From contig OX327691.1 of assembly GCA_946807835.1 (NCBI GenBank), positions 14,435,688-14,499,687 of the forward strand: a stretch of 64,000 nt of DNA. Reading direction: 5' to 3'. This DNA is from Ailanthus altissimus (taxonomy: Eukaryota; Streptophyta; Magnoliopsida; Sapindales; Simaroubaceae). The position numbers and the translations under genes are program-made. Position 1 is the stretch's first letter. Each line of letters begins with the position of its first letter. Positions 36,101 to 48,400 of the stretch are shown piece after piece. Under the pieces are notes generated by a model, which was given only the letters and a program-made list of their open reading frames with translations, was not told where the DNA came from and ran no database searches.

Positions 36101-36619
36101 TTCCAGTTGTTTGAGGTGGTTGTTGAAGCAGGTGATATATCTGATGAGCAGAAGGCTCGAATATGCAAACGCTTGGGTGAAGCTGATAAGGTTTGTTCTA
36201 CTGATAAGCATATTTCCACTGCATTTAGCTTGCTTTAACTAATTTGATTGAGTTTAACGCTAGTAAAAAATCGATGCTGTTTGTGATGATGGATGATTTT
36301 TCAGTGAAGCAATCTAGGTTAGGTTTTACTTCAAACAGCACCATAAAGCAAATATATTGAATAATTTGAGAATTCATCTTTCTTACTCAGAAACTGTGCT
36401 TTATCTGGTCTATTTACAAACTTCTTCAGTTTTCTTTTTCCTTTTGGTGCAATAAAGAGCATGAGAAGACAGAGACATTTAAAATTCTTACGTTTTTGCT
36501 TGGGGGATTTGCAGTGTCTTGTTGATGGTGCAGACGAGTACTTGCAGCTACTGGATGTGGCCAGCAATGTGATGCGAGCTCTATGTAACATGCCAGAGGA
36601 GTTTCAATATGATATTTAG
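33191..36619 (+). CDS. RFC4: Replication factor C subunit 4 (clamp loader), 12 exons
   Basis: AAA+ ATPase subunit of the RFC complex, which loads PCNA onto primed DNA in the nucleus. Exons: 33191-33234, 33348-33426, 33539-33618, 33821-33943, 34021-34090, 34177-34250, 34765-34885, 34997-35059, 35424-35483, 35897-36022, 36107-36190, 36515-36619. Phases all agree; 342 residues, close to Arabidopsis RFC4 (At1g21690). Walker A GPPGTGKT at residues 49-56, Walker B DEAD at 122-125, SRC arginine-finger motif at 164-166, then the C-terminal collar. Exon 5 ends at a GC donor (34091-34092), a non-canonical GC-AG intron. Exon 1 appears to run into a stop at once, but the donor inside TA|GTACAA resolves it. 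Identification is secure. Confidence 0.96.
33504..33512 (+). promoter_or_regulatory. Telo-box in RFC4 intron 2
   Basis: AAACCCTAA, the interstitial telomere motif common near the 5' ends of plant replication and translation genes, where it can act with other cis elements. Function here is inferred. Confidence 0.35.
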
Positions 36620-38338
36620 GTAAAAAGCCTAGATAGGGTACAGTAGCTTGTGGAAACTTGTTGGAAAAAGAGAGATCTATCCCTGCTTAGACTTAATCTG
36701 TAATAGAGATTTCTCTCTCAAAATTCTTAACTAAAAGGACAAACAAATTGGGGGTCTAAAGCTAGCAGGGTCTTTTGCTTTTAAATCTCTGATTTTGGTC
36801 TTACATAAATTTCATTTGTGTCCATGAGCTGCCTTTCTGAATCTCCTTAATCCCCTATTCAGGAACCAGTAACCTCAATTTGATTGCAGGTTTCTTTTCT
36901 CAGATTTGTGGTCATACTTTTTGTTTTGTTCCTTAATAATTTCTTATTTTACCGTTCAACTCATTGCTTGCAGCAGACATCCAAACATCAAAAGCCTCAG
37001 AAAAATTTATTTGACATTTTCTGGTCATATCTCATCCCATGATCTGTATGCTGGAGATAAGAAGATTTATAGACAAATCTGTCTTATTGGCATGCGAATG
37101 CTAATTTCATTTATAAGTTAGTGAAATAATAGGAGTCCAGACGGGGGTATTAACTCTGTCACCCCTTGAGGTTGGCGCAAATTATACTTTGACGGTGGCT
37201 TTAGTTTTAATTATAATATTACTTTTTTTATTTTATTAAAAGGATAAAAATGTTTTAATGATTTTGTCACAGATAATTTAAAATATTTTCAAAACATTGA
37301 GTATTTTTGTTTTTTCAATTACGTAGAGAGGATAACAGTGAAATTAAAATTAAATTGCTATTAAAGTATAATCTGTGCCAACCTTGTGGGGCGACAGTGT
37401 TAATATCGGGAGTCCAGGCAAATAACTGTTTCTGATTCTCACGTTGTCACCATAATAGCTAAAATGATGGCTTCGATTTATTTGAAAATTCAAAATTACC
37501 TTCACGTTTACATTATGGTGCCGCCCATTTAAAATGGTCATCCTACCGTTGCAACAGGCTTGTCACTAACTACATCTTTCGATGCATAATCAAAACGCAG
37601 TAAAAGAAATCATTGCAATCCATACATAAACGAGCTGCGGAGCCCAAAATGTTTCAAATTCGTTGGCAGAAATGGGAGCGGCGGCATGTTAAATTTCACT
37701 CCGAAAGCAACTAAAAATTTGTTCGGGATTGCGGTATTATGATTTTTTAATTAAAATGGAATCTCCGAGGACGGAGTAGAAGTAGATAGTTGATTTGTGT
37801 TTAAGACAAAACCTGCTGTTTTAACTTTCAATCAAGCAGGCAGGCACCGAAAGAAATTAAACAGAAGATAAGTTTGAAGTGAGAAATATTGCTGTAATCA
37901 CTACTCACTAATGGAAAGACAAATCTGTTGAAGACACTACAATATCCAATAGAATAAAGGCAAATTAGAGAGTGTAACTTTCTTTTGTGATGTTATCGCT
38001 TAATGTGAAAGGTGTATGAGAATTATTCTCAACCGATCTCAATAATTAAACACTTCAATGCAAAATTTTGTCAGCATAAAAAATTTGATGGAAACCATTG
38101 AAAATTCGAAGTTAAAAGTTGTCCTGTGTTTATAGGTAAAAGGAAGGACTATCAAAAAAGTTTGAATTTTCTTCCACTAACATTTTGTTTGTTTCGCTTT
38201 CCTGCCATCGTATGATTGAAAAACTTTCTTCTTCTAAAAACCAAAGTCAAAGACGAACATGGATTGGATTGCCCCACCAACCCCACTTCATTGCCTTTAA
38301 TCTCGCCGAGAACAGCCTTTTCTTCTTCCACCTACGCC
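36620..38338. other. RFC4 3' flank and intergenic region
   Basis: Contains the RFC4 3' UTR, a small Mutator-type MITE (listed separately) and AT-rich sequence. No gene seen. Confidence 0.5.
37141..37408. mobile_element. 268-bp MITE with 9-bp target duplication
   Basis: Flanked by perfect GGAGTCCAG at 37132-37140 and 37409-37417. The ends are inverted: left TATTAACTCTGTCACCCC...AGGTTGGCGCA, right the complement of TATTAACACTGTCGCCCC...AGGTTGGCACA. A 9-bp duplication points to the Mutator superfamily. No coding content. Confidence 0.75.
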
Positions 38339-38346
38339 TATTTAAG
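38339..38346 (+). promoter_or_regulatory. TATA-like box of the DUF688-type gene
   Basis: TATTTAAG, 84 bases upstream of the chosen ATG. Confidence 0.35.
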
Positions 38347-38422
38347 AGCAAAGCAACTGAAAGAAGTTACATTTTACATTTTACACTTGCTTTTCTCTTT
38401 TGTTAGTTATTTTCAGTTAAAC

Positions 38423-38983
38423 ATGGCCATTGATGATTCCTTTAGGAAACCTGGTGCTGTCCCATTTAAGTGGGAAATCCGACCCGGCGTGCCCAAAATC
38501 AAACAACATCAGCAACAACAACAGAAACAAACGCCGCAGCCACCGCCGTCACCCACTCTTCAATTTGATCATCCCCGCCGTTCCTCACCAGCTCCGCCGC
38601 AAAAGCTTAGACCCCCACCAGCTGGGTTCCAGTTCGTTCCTCCAATGGAACCTCGAAGCCCCTCTCTCCGGTCGAGCCCGCGCACCCGGTCTGAGCGTTG
38701 GCGGTTCGAAAAAACAGGTCTACGACCCGAATGCGTTTCGCCAGGGTGTTTTCCGGCTCCTTTGCTTAGACGAAAGGAGAGCAAAAGGCGGGTCCATGTA
38801 CCCAGACCCGAATCTGAACACGGATACTCTTCTGACCTTGAAACACTGGGCCGGTGGTCGGCGTCGAGCAGGAAGTCGCTTTCGCTGTTCACTTCCTCGC
38901 CGGCATCGTCATCTTTTTCGTCTCACAAGTCATCGCCCCGACCCGTGGGCGATGCGGAGTGGGCTGGGTTCGGACTCTTTTGA
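38423..38983 (+). CDS. Short DUF688-like basic, proline/serine-rich protein
   Basis: Single exon, 186 residues. Starts MAIDDSFRKPGAVPFKWEI and continues RPGVPK, the conserved N-terminal motif of plant DUF688-type proteins (K-P-G-x-V-P-F-x-W-E). A Gln/Pro-rich stretch follows, then RSER and SPGCFPAPLLRRKES motifs and a Ser-rich tail. No signal peptide or membrane helix. The ATG is chosen because it begins the conserved motif and follows a TATA-like box; the open frame extends upstream but without a conserved start. Molecular function is unknown. The position next to RFC4 and SWI3C matches Arabidopsis At1g21695, annotated there as hydroxyproline-rich (from memory, moderate certainty). Confidence 0.75.
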   Translation: MAIDDSFRKPGAVPFKWEIRPGVPKIKQHQQQQQKQTPQPPPSPTLQFDHPRRSSPAPPQKLRPPPAGFQFVPPMEPRSPSLRSSPRTRSERWRFEKTGLRPECVSPGCFPAPLLRRKESKRRVHVPRPESEHGYSSDLETLGRWSASSRKSLSLFTSSPASSSFSSHKSSPRPVGDAEWAGFGLF

Positions 38984-41125
38984 AATGGACCTTAATTATA
39001 CAGCTTTTTGGAGGGAATTGTATTTTCGCCTTCGGAAATCGGAACGTTATTTAAATATTATTTTAATTACTTTTTTTTTAGGGACGAGAGAGAGTTGTCT
39101 TGAGGTTTTGGAGCAAAAGCCCAAGAAGGCGGCCCGTGATTAGCTCTTGTCATTTGTCATCGTAAAATTTTCAAGGCTCATTATATTTATATATATGTGA
39201 TGTTTTTTTTAAGAAATACGAGGATGTATCTTTTTATAGGCATATTATTGTACATTAAAAAAACGATTTTGCAAGGACTTTCTATGTTCATACTCAATTT
39301 CATATATAACTCGTGATTTTTTTTTTAAATCTAAAGATTAATATTGATCTCACATTCAAAATAATTAATATATATATAATTAATTTAATAGGTTACGTAT
39401 AATATAATAAATAGTATTGTCACATGTTATTATTTAATAAATTTATAATTTTTACACAATTTATAATATGTTACTACTACATGTTAAATAATTTATTATG
39501 TAATAAGTTATGTAGTCTATTAAATTAAATTTTTTTCTCTCTTTATATATATATAATACTACACCTTTTAAATGATACTCCAAATTTTCATCTAAATAAT
39601 ATGTTAAGTAATTATTAGGTAGTGTAATGAGTGATTTTGAAAGTTGTATAATTTTATCACTCAATAATTATTTGACATATGAATTTAAAATATTATTTAA
39701 GAAATGTAGCATTACTCATATATATATATATATATAAACTTTTAGTCATTGATATTATTTTTTCTGCTTTTTTTTTTATAAAAAAATTGACTATCTAGAT
39801 TATTTACTCTATCTTAAATTTAACCCAATTGTAAATAGTATAAACTTCTAAGTCTAATATTATAAGCTATTGTTAGGTTAGAATTTTTGAATCTCATTAT
39901 GTAATGTTTTTATTTTATAATAAAATAAAAGTAAGAAATGTTTTTAAAAGAAGAATTTCAATCTTGATAGTCAATTTCATATACAACTCATAATTTTTGA
40001 ATCAATGATGTTATATTTATGTATTCCATAAATTTCAATCTTGATTGTCAATTTCATATACAACTCATAAATTTTGAATCAATAATGTTATATTTATATA
40101 TTATGTATTTCAATTGGTGTGTGCCATATATTAGTATTTATTAACTTTTTTAATTGCATTATGAATATGTTAATTGCATTGCACCTATCAATAAATACCA
40201 TAACATGACAGGAAGATGAAGTTGAGATATAAACTAATATTACTATTTTGTTTTTAATTAAAAGATGAATGTTGATTTCACTTTCAATATAATGCATATA
40301 AATCATAAATATATAATTAACTTATTAGTGATGACTATAATTTTTCTGCCTTTTCTTTTGAAAAATAAAAAAGAACTATTTGTAGACTATTGAGACCCTA
40401 ATTATAAATGTAATCCAATTGCAATAAACAGTTTAAATATCTAAGTCAAAGATATAAGTTGTGTCTACTTTTATATGGGAAAAAAAAATCTGCTCATAAT
40501 ATTTGAAAAAAATTCAAACTTTATTTCTTTATTTTTTAATTTTTGACATTGGAAGATGAGACAAGAACCAATCAAGTCATGGATATTAGCTAAACCCAAA
40601 GTTTTTAAACTAATATAAATTGGTCTAACGAAATAATAACTTTTCATACCTATTATTATTTGGGTCATTCTATAATATTAAAATTAAAATTTTATCTTAT
40701 AATATTAAATTAATTTTAAAAATTAACTTTAACAAATATAAACAATTTCATTTTTAATACCGTTTATAGAATAATCTTCTATTATTTAGTATATTTGGTC
40801 CATTAAAAAACTGGGAAGCGAACAAAATTGGATATAAAAATGCTCGGATTGAACTTGCTCGATCCGATTGTAAAAGCCCAAAACTTGGCCATCTAATAGC
40901 AAAAGAAATTAGCCAGCGGCGCGCCAAATTTAGAAGAGCAGACGCAGTGCCTGCTTATGATTCATGGTGGCAAACCAAAGAGCTGTAAATAAACCATACT
41001 TCACACGCCACGTAGCAGTGCTGGCAGCTTCAATGTACTTCAATTACAACGAGAAAGTGAAAGTAACCTCAAATTCTTTCGCATAAATCGATTTATATTT
41101 GGGAATTCGGAAGACATTTCAAACC
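38984..41125. other. AT-rich intergenic region
   Basis: Many (AT) runs, e.g. 39720-39735. No gene or RNA recognised apart from a tandem duplication at 39954-40097. Confidence 0.5.
39954..40097. repeat. 77-bp tandem duplication
   Basis: AATTTCAATCTTGAT at 39954 recurs at 40031, followed in both by TCAATTTCATATACAACTCA and then TTATATTTAT. Two near-identical copies. Confidence 0.75.
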
Positions 41126-42460
41126 ATGATAATGTCAAAACCTCCTCACTCCAAGCATAGTTCTCTAATTCACCGAGTACTTCCACTTATGCTAAAAGAC
41201 GTACCATTTGATGCCAAACTCGCAGCTTCAACAACCAGAACTCAAAACCCATTTACTGTCGAAACTGTCTCTCAAGTACTAAAATCAATCCCCAGAATTT
41301 TCTTTCAGTCCCCTCGATCAATCGGCCGTCAAAAGGGTTTTCGACACCGCGCTCCTTTAAAACAACGAAACATTAAAAAGGAAGCTTACGATATCCGCAA
41401 CAATGTGCTTGTTCTTGGTCCGGCAGCTTATCGAGACCCACAAAAAGTTGCTCTAGGGCTCTACAAAGCCACTGAGTTTTACCACTGGGTCGAAAGCTTT
41501 TTCGGGTTCTCTCATAATGAGATAACGTGTAGAGAAATGGCCATTGTATTGGCTAGAGGTAATAACGCAATGGGTCTTTGGGGTTTTCTCAAAGAAATGT
41601 CAAGAAGAGGAAACGGTGAGCTCGTAAATACTTCTACCGTTACATGTTTGATAAAAGTCCTAGGTGAAGAAGGGTTGGTCAACGAAGCGTTGACTACATT
41701 TTACCGGATGAAGCAGTTTAGGTGTAAACCTGATGTTTGTGCTTATAATGTTATTATTAATGCTCTTTGTCGAGTTGGGAACTTTAATAAAGCAAGATTT
41801 TTGTTAGAACAAATGGAATTACCAGGGTTTTGGTGCCCCCCTGATGTGTATACTTATACCATTTTGATTAGCTCCTATTGCAAGTATAGTATGCAAACTG
41901 GGTGTAGAAAGGCAATTAGGAGAAGACTGTGGGAGGCAAATCACTTGTTTCGTTTAATGTTGTTTAAGGGTTTTGTTCCGGATGTTGTGACTTATAATTG
42001 TTTGATTGATGGTTGTTGCAAGACTTATCGGATTGAGAGGGCGTTGGAACTTTTTGAGGATATGAATAAAAGGGGTTGCGTACCAAACCGGGTTACTTAT
42101 AATTCTTTTATTAGGTATTACAGTGCTGTGAATGAGATTGATAAGGCAATTGAGATGATGAGGAGGATGCAAAGTATGAATCACGGGGTAGCCACGACGA
42201 GTTCATATACTCCGATTATACATGCTTTATGTGAGGCTGGGAGGGTGTTAGAGGCCAGGAATTTTCTGGTTGAGTTAGCTGATGGGGGTTCAGTTCCTAG
42301 AGAGTACACATACAAGTTAGTTTGTGATGCCCTAAAAGCGGCTGGGGAGGCCAGTATGCTAGATGATGAACTACATAAAATAATAAGAGATGGTATAGAG
42401 AATAGGATTGGGCAAGTTATGAAGGTAAAACCAATTATGAAGCGCAAAATGTTAACATAG
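41126..42460 (+). CDS. Pentatricopeptide repeat (P-class) protein, At1g77405-like
   Basis: Intronless, 444 residues. PPR proteins bind organellar RNA in sequence-specific fashion. The N-terminal region carries SPRSIGRQKGFRH, HNEITCREMA and a basic, Ser-rich start compatible with an organelle transit peptide. About seven P-type repeats follow, starting near residues 169 (TCLIKVLGEEG), 203 (AYNVIINALCRVG), 241 (TYTILISSYC), 287 (TYNCLIDGCCK), 322 (TYNSFIRYYS), 358 (SYTPIIHALCEAG) and 393 (TYKLVCDALK). No E or DYW domain. The layout, including the long third repeat with CRKAIRRRLWEAN, closely resembles Arabidopsis At1g77405. Start set at the first ATG in frame. Target RNA unknown. Confidence 0.92.
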   Translation: MIMSKPPHSKHSSLIHRVLPLMLKDVPFDAKLAASTTRTQNPFTVETVSQVLKSIPRIFFQSPRSIGRQKGFRHRAPLKQRNIKKEAYDIRNNVLVLGPAAYRDPQKVALGLYKATEFYHWVESFFGFSHNEITCREMAIVLARGNNAMGLWGFLKEMSRRGNGELVNTSTVTCLIKVLGEEGLVNEALTTFYRMKQFRCKPDVCAYNVIINALCRVGNFNKARFLLEQMELPGFWCPPDVYTYTILISSYCKYSMQTGCRKAIRRRLWEANHLFRLMLFKGFVPDVVTYNCLIDGCCKTYRIERALELFEDMNKRGCVPNRVTYNSFIRYYSAVNEIDKAIEMMRRMQSMNHGVATTSSYTPIIHALCEAGRVLEARNFLVELADGGSVPREYTYKLVCDALKAAGEASMLDDELHKIIRDGIENRIGQVMKVKPIMKRKMLT

Positions 42461-45400
42461 TGCAGGGAAATTTGCTATGGGAGAAACCAGCTGTGCGCTT
42501 CCATGTGAAAACGGAAAACTGCATAAATAACTTGGATGGAAATTTGAGTGCTGTGCTGGTGAGGGCTAGTACTGCATTGATATATTTTCTTTCCAGTTCA
42601 TGGAGTTCAATTTTATTATTCTTATTATTATCTAATAAAAGGGCCATATTAATGTACCTGCTTCTTCTTATTATTAAGATCAATGTCTAATAATTAATTA
42701 TGCCCCTATTCCTTTTACATTCCTTACTGGTTCTGTTTGTTTCTGATCTTCCATCTAATACCATGTGTCGTGTTAAATTTATTAATCCCATTGCTGTTTT
42801 TCATTACTTCAGAAAAGAATACTAATAGTAACAGATTAAAAAAAGGAAAGACAGAAAGTAACTACCTGAAATTAATTTTGCATCATTTGCCTGGTGACAG
42901 GTTCTTTCTGGGGCAGCTCCTTCAACATGTTTCACATCTTGCATTGCCCAGTCCGCCAAATCAAACTTCCAGATGCATGTGACTTCCTAGTACTAACATG
43001 TATAGACCATATGTGTTCAGTGCTTCAGGTATCATTTTGTGGTTTGCAATATAACCACATAAGTTAATACTGTGCTGTAAAAGTTAGTCATAATTTTGCA
43101 ATGGTGCAAAGTTCTGATAGTAACATTTTGATTTTCTGATAAAATATGATTTTTCACATATCTTATCAATCAAATTTGATTGCGAAAATTCTGTGCAATT
43201 AAGTCTAGATGGATTTGGTTGGACTAATGAAAAAGTTGCACTTGTGTTTACTTTCTACTGTTTGATTATTTCTGGGCTTGAGTGGTTCGAACCCACTGAA
43301 CCAGTCGGTTCAGTTTCCATTTTAAATTCAAAGTCGGTTCTTATTTTTAAGAACCAATCAGTTTTGATTTGGTTCAATTCAAAACTGAAAAAATAAGGCT
43401 AAAATAGACAAAAAAATTGATAAAAATCAAGAACCGAATTGAACTGGTTCAGTTCTTCATCTAGGAACCAATAAGTTCAGTTCAAGGTTTGTTTCAGACT
43501 GAACTGACCTTGAACTGAAAATGCCCAGGCCTGATCCACGAATAATGAGGGAACCAGGGCCTTGGTGATTGTTTGATTGTAACAGGGTTGAGTTTTCAAC
43601 AGTTCCTTGGGATAAGTTGATTGGTATTGGGCATATATCAATTAAGAGGAAGGACACATTAATCTGGTAATGCCATCTATGGAGTGTCTGTTTACAATTT
43701 CACAATGCTATAGGATAATGGTTTTATTATTATTTGAAGCTCTCTGGCCTTTGATGCAAAGGGCAGAGAAGTGATTCCATGCCTTTTGCAGTGTGATGGG
43801 TTATGGAATGTGCATTCAGTGGGAAGCTTGGTGGCTTGGAACCTCACCTAGGAACAATATTTGAACGAAGAAAGTGTAAGTGTACTGATCGAAGTAAAGA
43901 TGTTGCAAAAGGAAGGTCATTGCAACTAATTCTGTTGTGACTAGCTGTGGCTAGAGATTTCTGAAAAATCATTCTGTGAGTAGGTCTTTTTTGCTGGAAA
44001 GAACTTTATTTAAGGCAGGAAACAAGATGACACTGAAGTTCTGGGATTTGTATTAAGTTGCAAATCTCCTTCCTGATGAATCTGCGTTCTATTTATTGAG
44101 GTTTTATCATTTATAGATGAAATGTTTAGTTTACTTATAAATCAACTATTTAACCAAGACAAGCACAGGGTGATATTGTCTTGTCCTGTACTATGCAGAA
44201 ATTTTATTTAAGTAGAGATGCAACAAATTGGTAAGATCATGTAAGCTGGGCTCTGAATAAGTCAAGCGAATACTTAAATGGATAAAACATCGATGAAATT
44301 TGTGAATCATTCAATTTTGTGTGTTTGGCACATCAACATCTATCGTCTGCATCCATTTTCTGTGAAACAATTGGAAGATTCAAATTGCCTTGAGGCTTCG
44401 GTGATAACTCAATCGCCATGTTAATGGCAAACTAGGTTTGGAGAGCAGAAGCTCGTAATGAGAAAGACATTTAGGAGGTTGGGGTAAAATATAAAAGAAA
44501 TGCTGAGCCATTGCATCTTCTGTTACCGCAGAAACTGTGCATTCTCTGTAGCTCCAAGCTGTCTGATACTCAAATAAGTGATTTGAGCTTACCCAAACTT
44601 TGACAAATCTCTTAATATGTGTCTACTATTATTTATGTGCGGTTAAAATTTGTTGTTTTATTACTTTTATTTTATTAATAACTAATTACTGACTTTATAT
44701 TTGTTCAGTAAAAAGAAAAGACATCTTGTATGGATACCCTTTGGCTAAAAATGTCATGGAAATAGAAAAGCCATTTCCAGAAGATCTGGAAATGTAATAC
44801 AAGCATGACCCAATTGGCAATTTTAAAATCTCAGCAGCCATTGTCAAGTTACATAAGAGTGTTTGACAAAAACCATTCCTATCACTTCAAATCTACACTA
44901 TCTGATTACTCTTAAGTCAAACCTTCAGAAATCAGAATAACTTGCTCAGCTAAATATAAATTATTTCAATCCCTTATCCTCATTGTCTAAGAATAATATC
45001 AGTGATGACATCAATTGATGAATCATATATACGATATGTAGATTTCAGAAACGCAATTTGCCTATAAATAAAATGTAATGGCATTTTAGAAGATTCTGAC
45101 AATGTGATAACTGCTGCAAAGCATGCAAGCTAGATTTCTAAATATGTGAGAATTCATTGAAGAAAACTAATCCAATAATTTTTATTATTCTATTATTATT
45201 TATTATTATCAGTTATTATTATTTAAGCTAACACTAGTGGTCAAAGTCTATTGTAACCCTTGCCTACCTCATGATCAAGGGTCTACAAGTCAATGATGTT
45301 TTTTTTCTTCTTTAAGTTTATTCTTGGAGTCTAAATGAGTGTTTACAATTAACCACACTATTCACTTTTAAATTTTTTTAAAAAAATCTATTCTTACAAA

Positions 45401-48400
45401 TTATTATTTTTTATGAAAAAAGAATATTTTTATTAATAGAATAAATTTATATAAAAATTGATTATTTTCAATTGCAATTATTTATTTTTAACCCAATCGA
45501 ATTTATCGATTTAATTTTTTTAACACATAAGAGAATTTTTCATATAATTTTAGCTCTTTTTAATCATCTGCTTTAACAGTTGATTTTTTCGTTTAAAATT
45601 ACAACATATAAATTGTAGGAACTATGATACAAATAATTGATTATCATAGTAAAGTGAACACTAGGTGGACTTATTCTACCTTGCTGGAGAGTATATACAT
45701 ATTCTAAAATAAACTATTAAGAAGAATTAAAATTAACAAATTACTAACTTTAGATTTAACTTTAAGTGGCACAATATACAAAATATAAAATTTTAAATAA
45801 ATACTAAGTTAAAATAACTTGTAAAAATTAAAACAGATTTATTAAAATAAAATGTGAATACATAAATAGTAAAATTAATGTGGGAAAAGAATATCGTCGT
45901 TATTGAATCTAATGAAGGAATTCATTTTTCAACTACTATACACTACCACAAAAGGTCAAATTAAAAGGCAAAAAAAAAAAAAAAGAGAAAGAAAAGATAT
46001 TAATCTATAAATCTGAAGTTATTACAACTTCGTGAACTTGTGAAATTGTAATCCTGCAGTATATTTTGAATGCTTCTATCATATCACGGGAAAAAACTCA
46101 TGGCCCGAGCCTAGCTAACGTGCGAGCAAGGCTCCAACTTAGATTAACTTCATTCTTTTTCTTTTATAAAATTGACAGAGATAAAAAAAAGAGAATAAAA
46201 CTAGGGCAGACAACTCTTACAAATTAAAAAAAGCTTGAACTCCATGTATAAGTCACTTATGATTTAAGAGAGAGAGAAAGAAGTTAGACTAGGGTGTTTC
46301 TCTACTCCAATAATATTAAAAGTCCATTTGAGATTGTTAGTGGAGAGGCGAAAAGTTAATTTAGGTGTTTGTAGGGGTGGAATTAGAATTTCAAGTGGAG
46401 AAAAATTCAAATAGTAAAATTAAAAATTATATTTAATTAGAATTTAATTACACAAAAATTTTAGTGTCAGTGTTAAAATTTTAGAGAACCAATACATAAA
46501 AATACTTATTTTAAAAAGTAAAAATTATAAATATACATTATTCAATTAAAAACTATGGAGGCTTATGGTACCATGGCTCTCCTAAGCCCCTAAGCACTAA
46601 GCATTTGGTAAAGTAATTTCAAAATCACTTTCAATGAAACTACTTCGCCCTACAATAGATTTTAAAAATCATTTTATCTTTAAATATAGTTTTATTTTAT
46701 CTAAATATAAGTAAAAAATCTAAAATTATCTTATTATAAATAAGTTAATTTTAATTCTACTTAAAAAATAAAATCATTAAAATTTAACATGAACTAAACT
46801 TCGTTTTATATTTCATCTTGTTTCTTCTCTAATAATAATAATAATCATAATATATTATATTATTATTATTGCTGCTACCACCACTCTTTCGTCATAATCA
46901 TGTATATATATATATATATAAATTTAATATCTATTTTAATTATATTAATTTTTACAATATTATAATAATAAAATTTACCAAATGCATATAAATTATTTTT
47001 AAATCTTACAATACTTTTGAAAGCATAAATTATTTATCAAACATCTAACTATTTTTCTTCACAACTAACATTGATTATTTTAAAAGTTACCGGCTACGCT
47101 AATTTTTAAAAAATCTAAATTAGTGCTGTTAATAACAAGTGTCAACTTAACGAGTTTTTTATATTCTGCACTAATCAAACCTAAAATAGCTGAATTTAGA
47201 GCTTGTTTGTAGTTCGTGTTCTATTAATATTAACGAAGATTAATTAAGTTTTAGTGGAGAAACTAATGACAGCAGCAAAGCCAGCAATGGCAATGAAAAC
47301 CAATGTGAGCAGGCAGCAGCTGCATGGGTCACACCCTCGTATTGGATTTGTTGCATAAAATATAAATCATAATGTGAACTCCCGAGATGCCATCGAATCA
47401 TCTTTGTCATCTACATAAAATCATTAATTAAAACCAAAAACTCATGTCCTTGGGCGGAGAAAAATAAAAAAAAAAGAAAGAACATTAGAAAATTAAGAAG
47501 AACAATCATGTCATTAAGACTAAATATGGTTATTAACATTGCCTTTCCATTCTATACGAAGCAAATTATACATATGATGGTTTGTAGACTAGTTAAAACC
47601 TCCCTGAGATATTGGCAAAAGGCCGGCCTGTGTTAGGAAAAAAAAAATTTAACACATCGATTTAGGGTTGATATCATGGCCTAAATTCTTGGAAGTAACA
47701 GATAGATCCAAAGAATAAACTGACAAAATCTAGAGAGCAATATAATAAAACTTATTCTGCTTGTATATTTGACTCCTAATTCAAGTAAGTTTGGTCTCTG
47801 AGAAAGTATGCAACTCTAACTCTCTCTTTTTTTAAAAAAGAAAAAGAAAAAGAAAACAATTTTGCAGTACTTATCTATTTAGTTAATAGTATAGTCTTTC
47901 CTTAAAAAAAGCATCTATTTGGTATCCAAAAAAAATTATTCAAGAGCTTCCTAGATGTTTATTTAGGAAATTAATTCTACAAAAGCATTCAAAAAAAGAT
48001 ATATTATCAAACAATAAGATGTTTTGTGTAAACACTTCTTGCATATACTAAACTAAATGGTAGTTTTAAAGCACTTTTAGGATAGGAAGTGGCGTTATAC
48101 TATTTAGAGTAATGTTATATTTACATAGTTGAAATGTAAAATTTGTTTCATAATTGATATGTCACTAATTAGTCATTATCAATTTATCAGACAATTGTTA
48201 ATTTTTTTACTTTTTATTAATAAAATAGTTATATGATACTAATAAATAATATAATAAATACATTATATGTCACATTATTTGTAATACAAATTTTGTATGC
48301 CAACCATATAAATATAATATTATTCTACAATTTATGCCAATTATTGCATCAATTAGTGTATAAAATTTAGCAAACTTGATAAACGAGGGTGCAATATTAC

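Noticed and set aside
38216..38422. N-terminal extension of the DUF688-like protein
   Set aside because: It includes the TATA-like box and presumed 5' UTR; the conserved motif starts at the ATG at 38423.
41099..41125. Upstream non-ATG start for the PPR gene
   Set aside because: Plant nuclear genes normally use ATG; the first in-frame ATG is at 41126.
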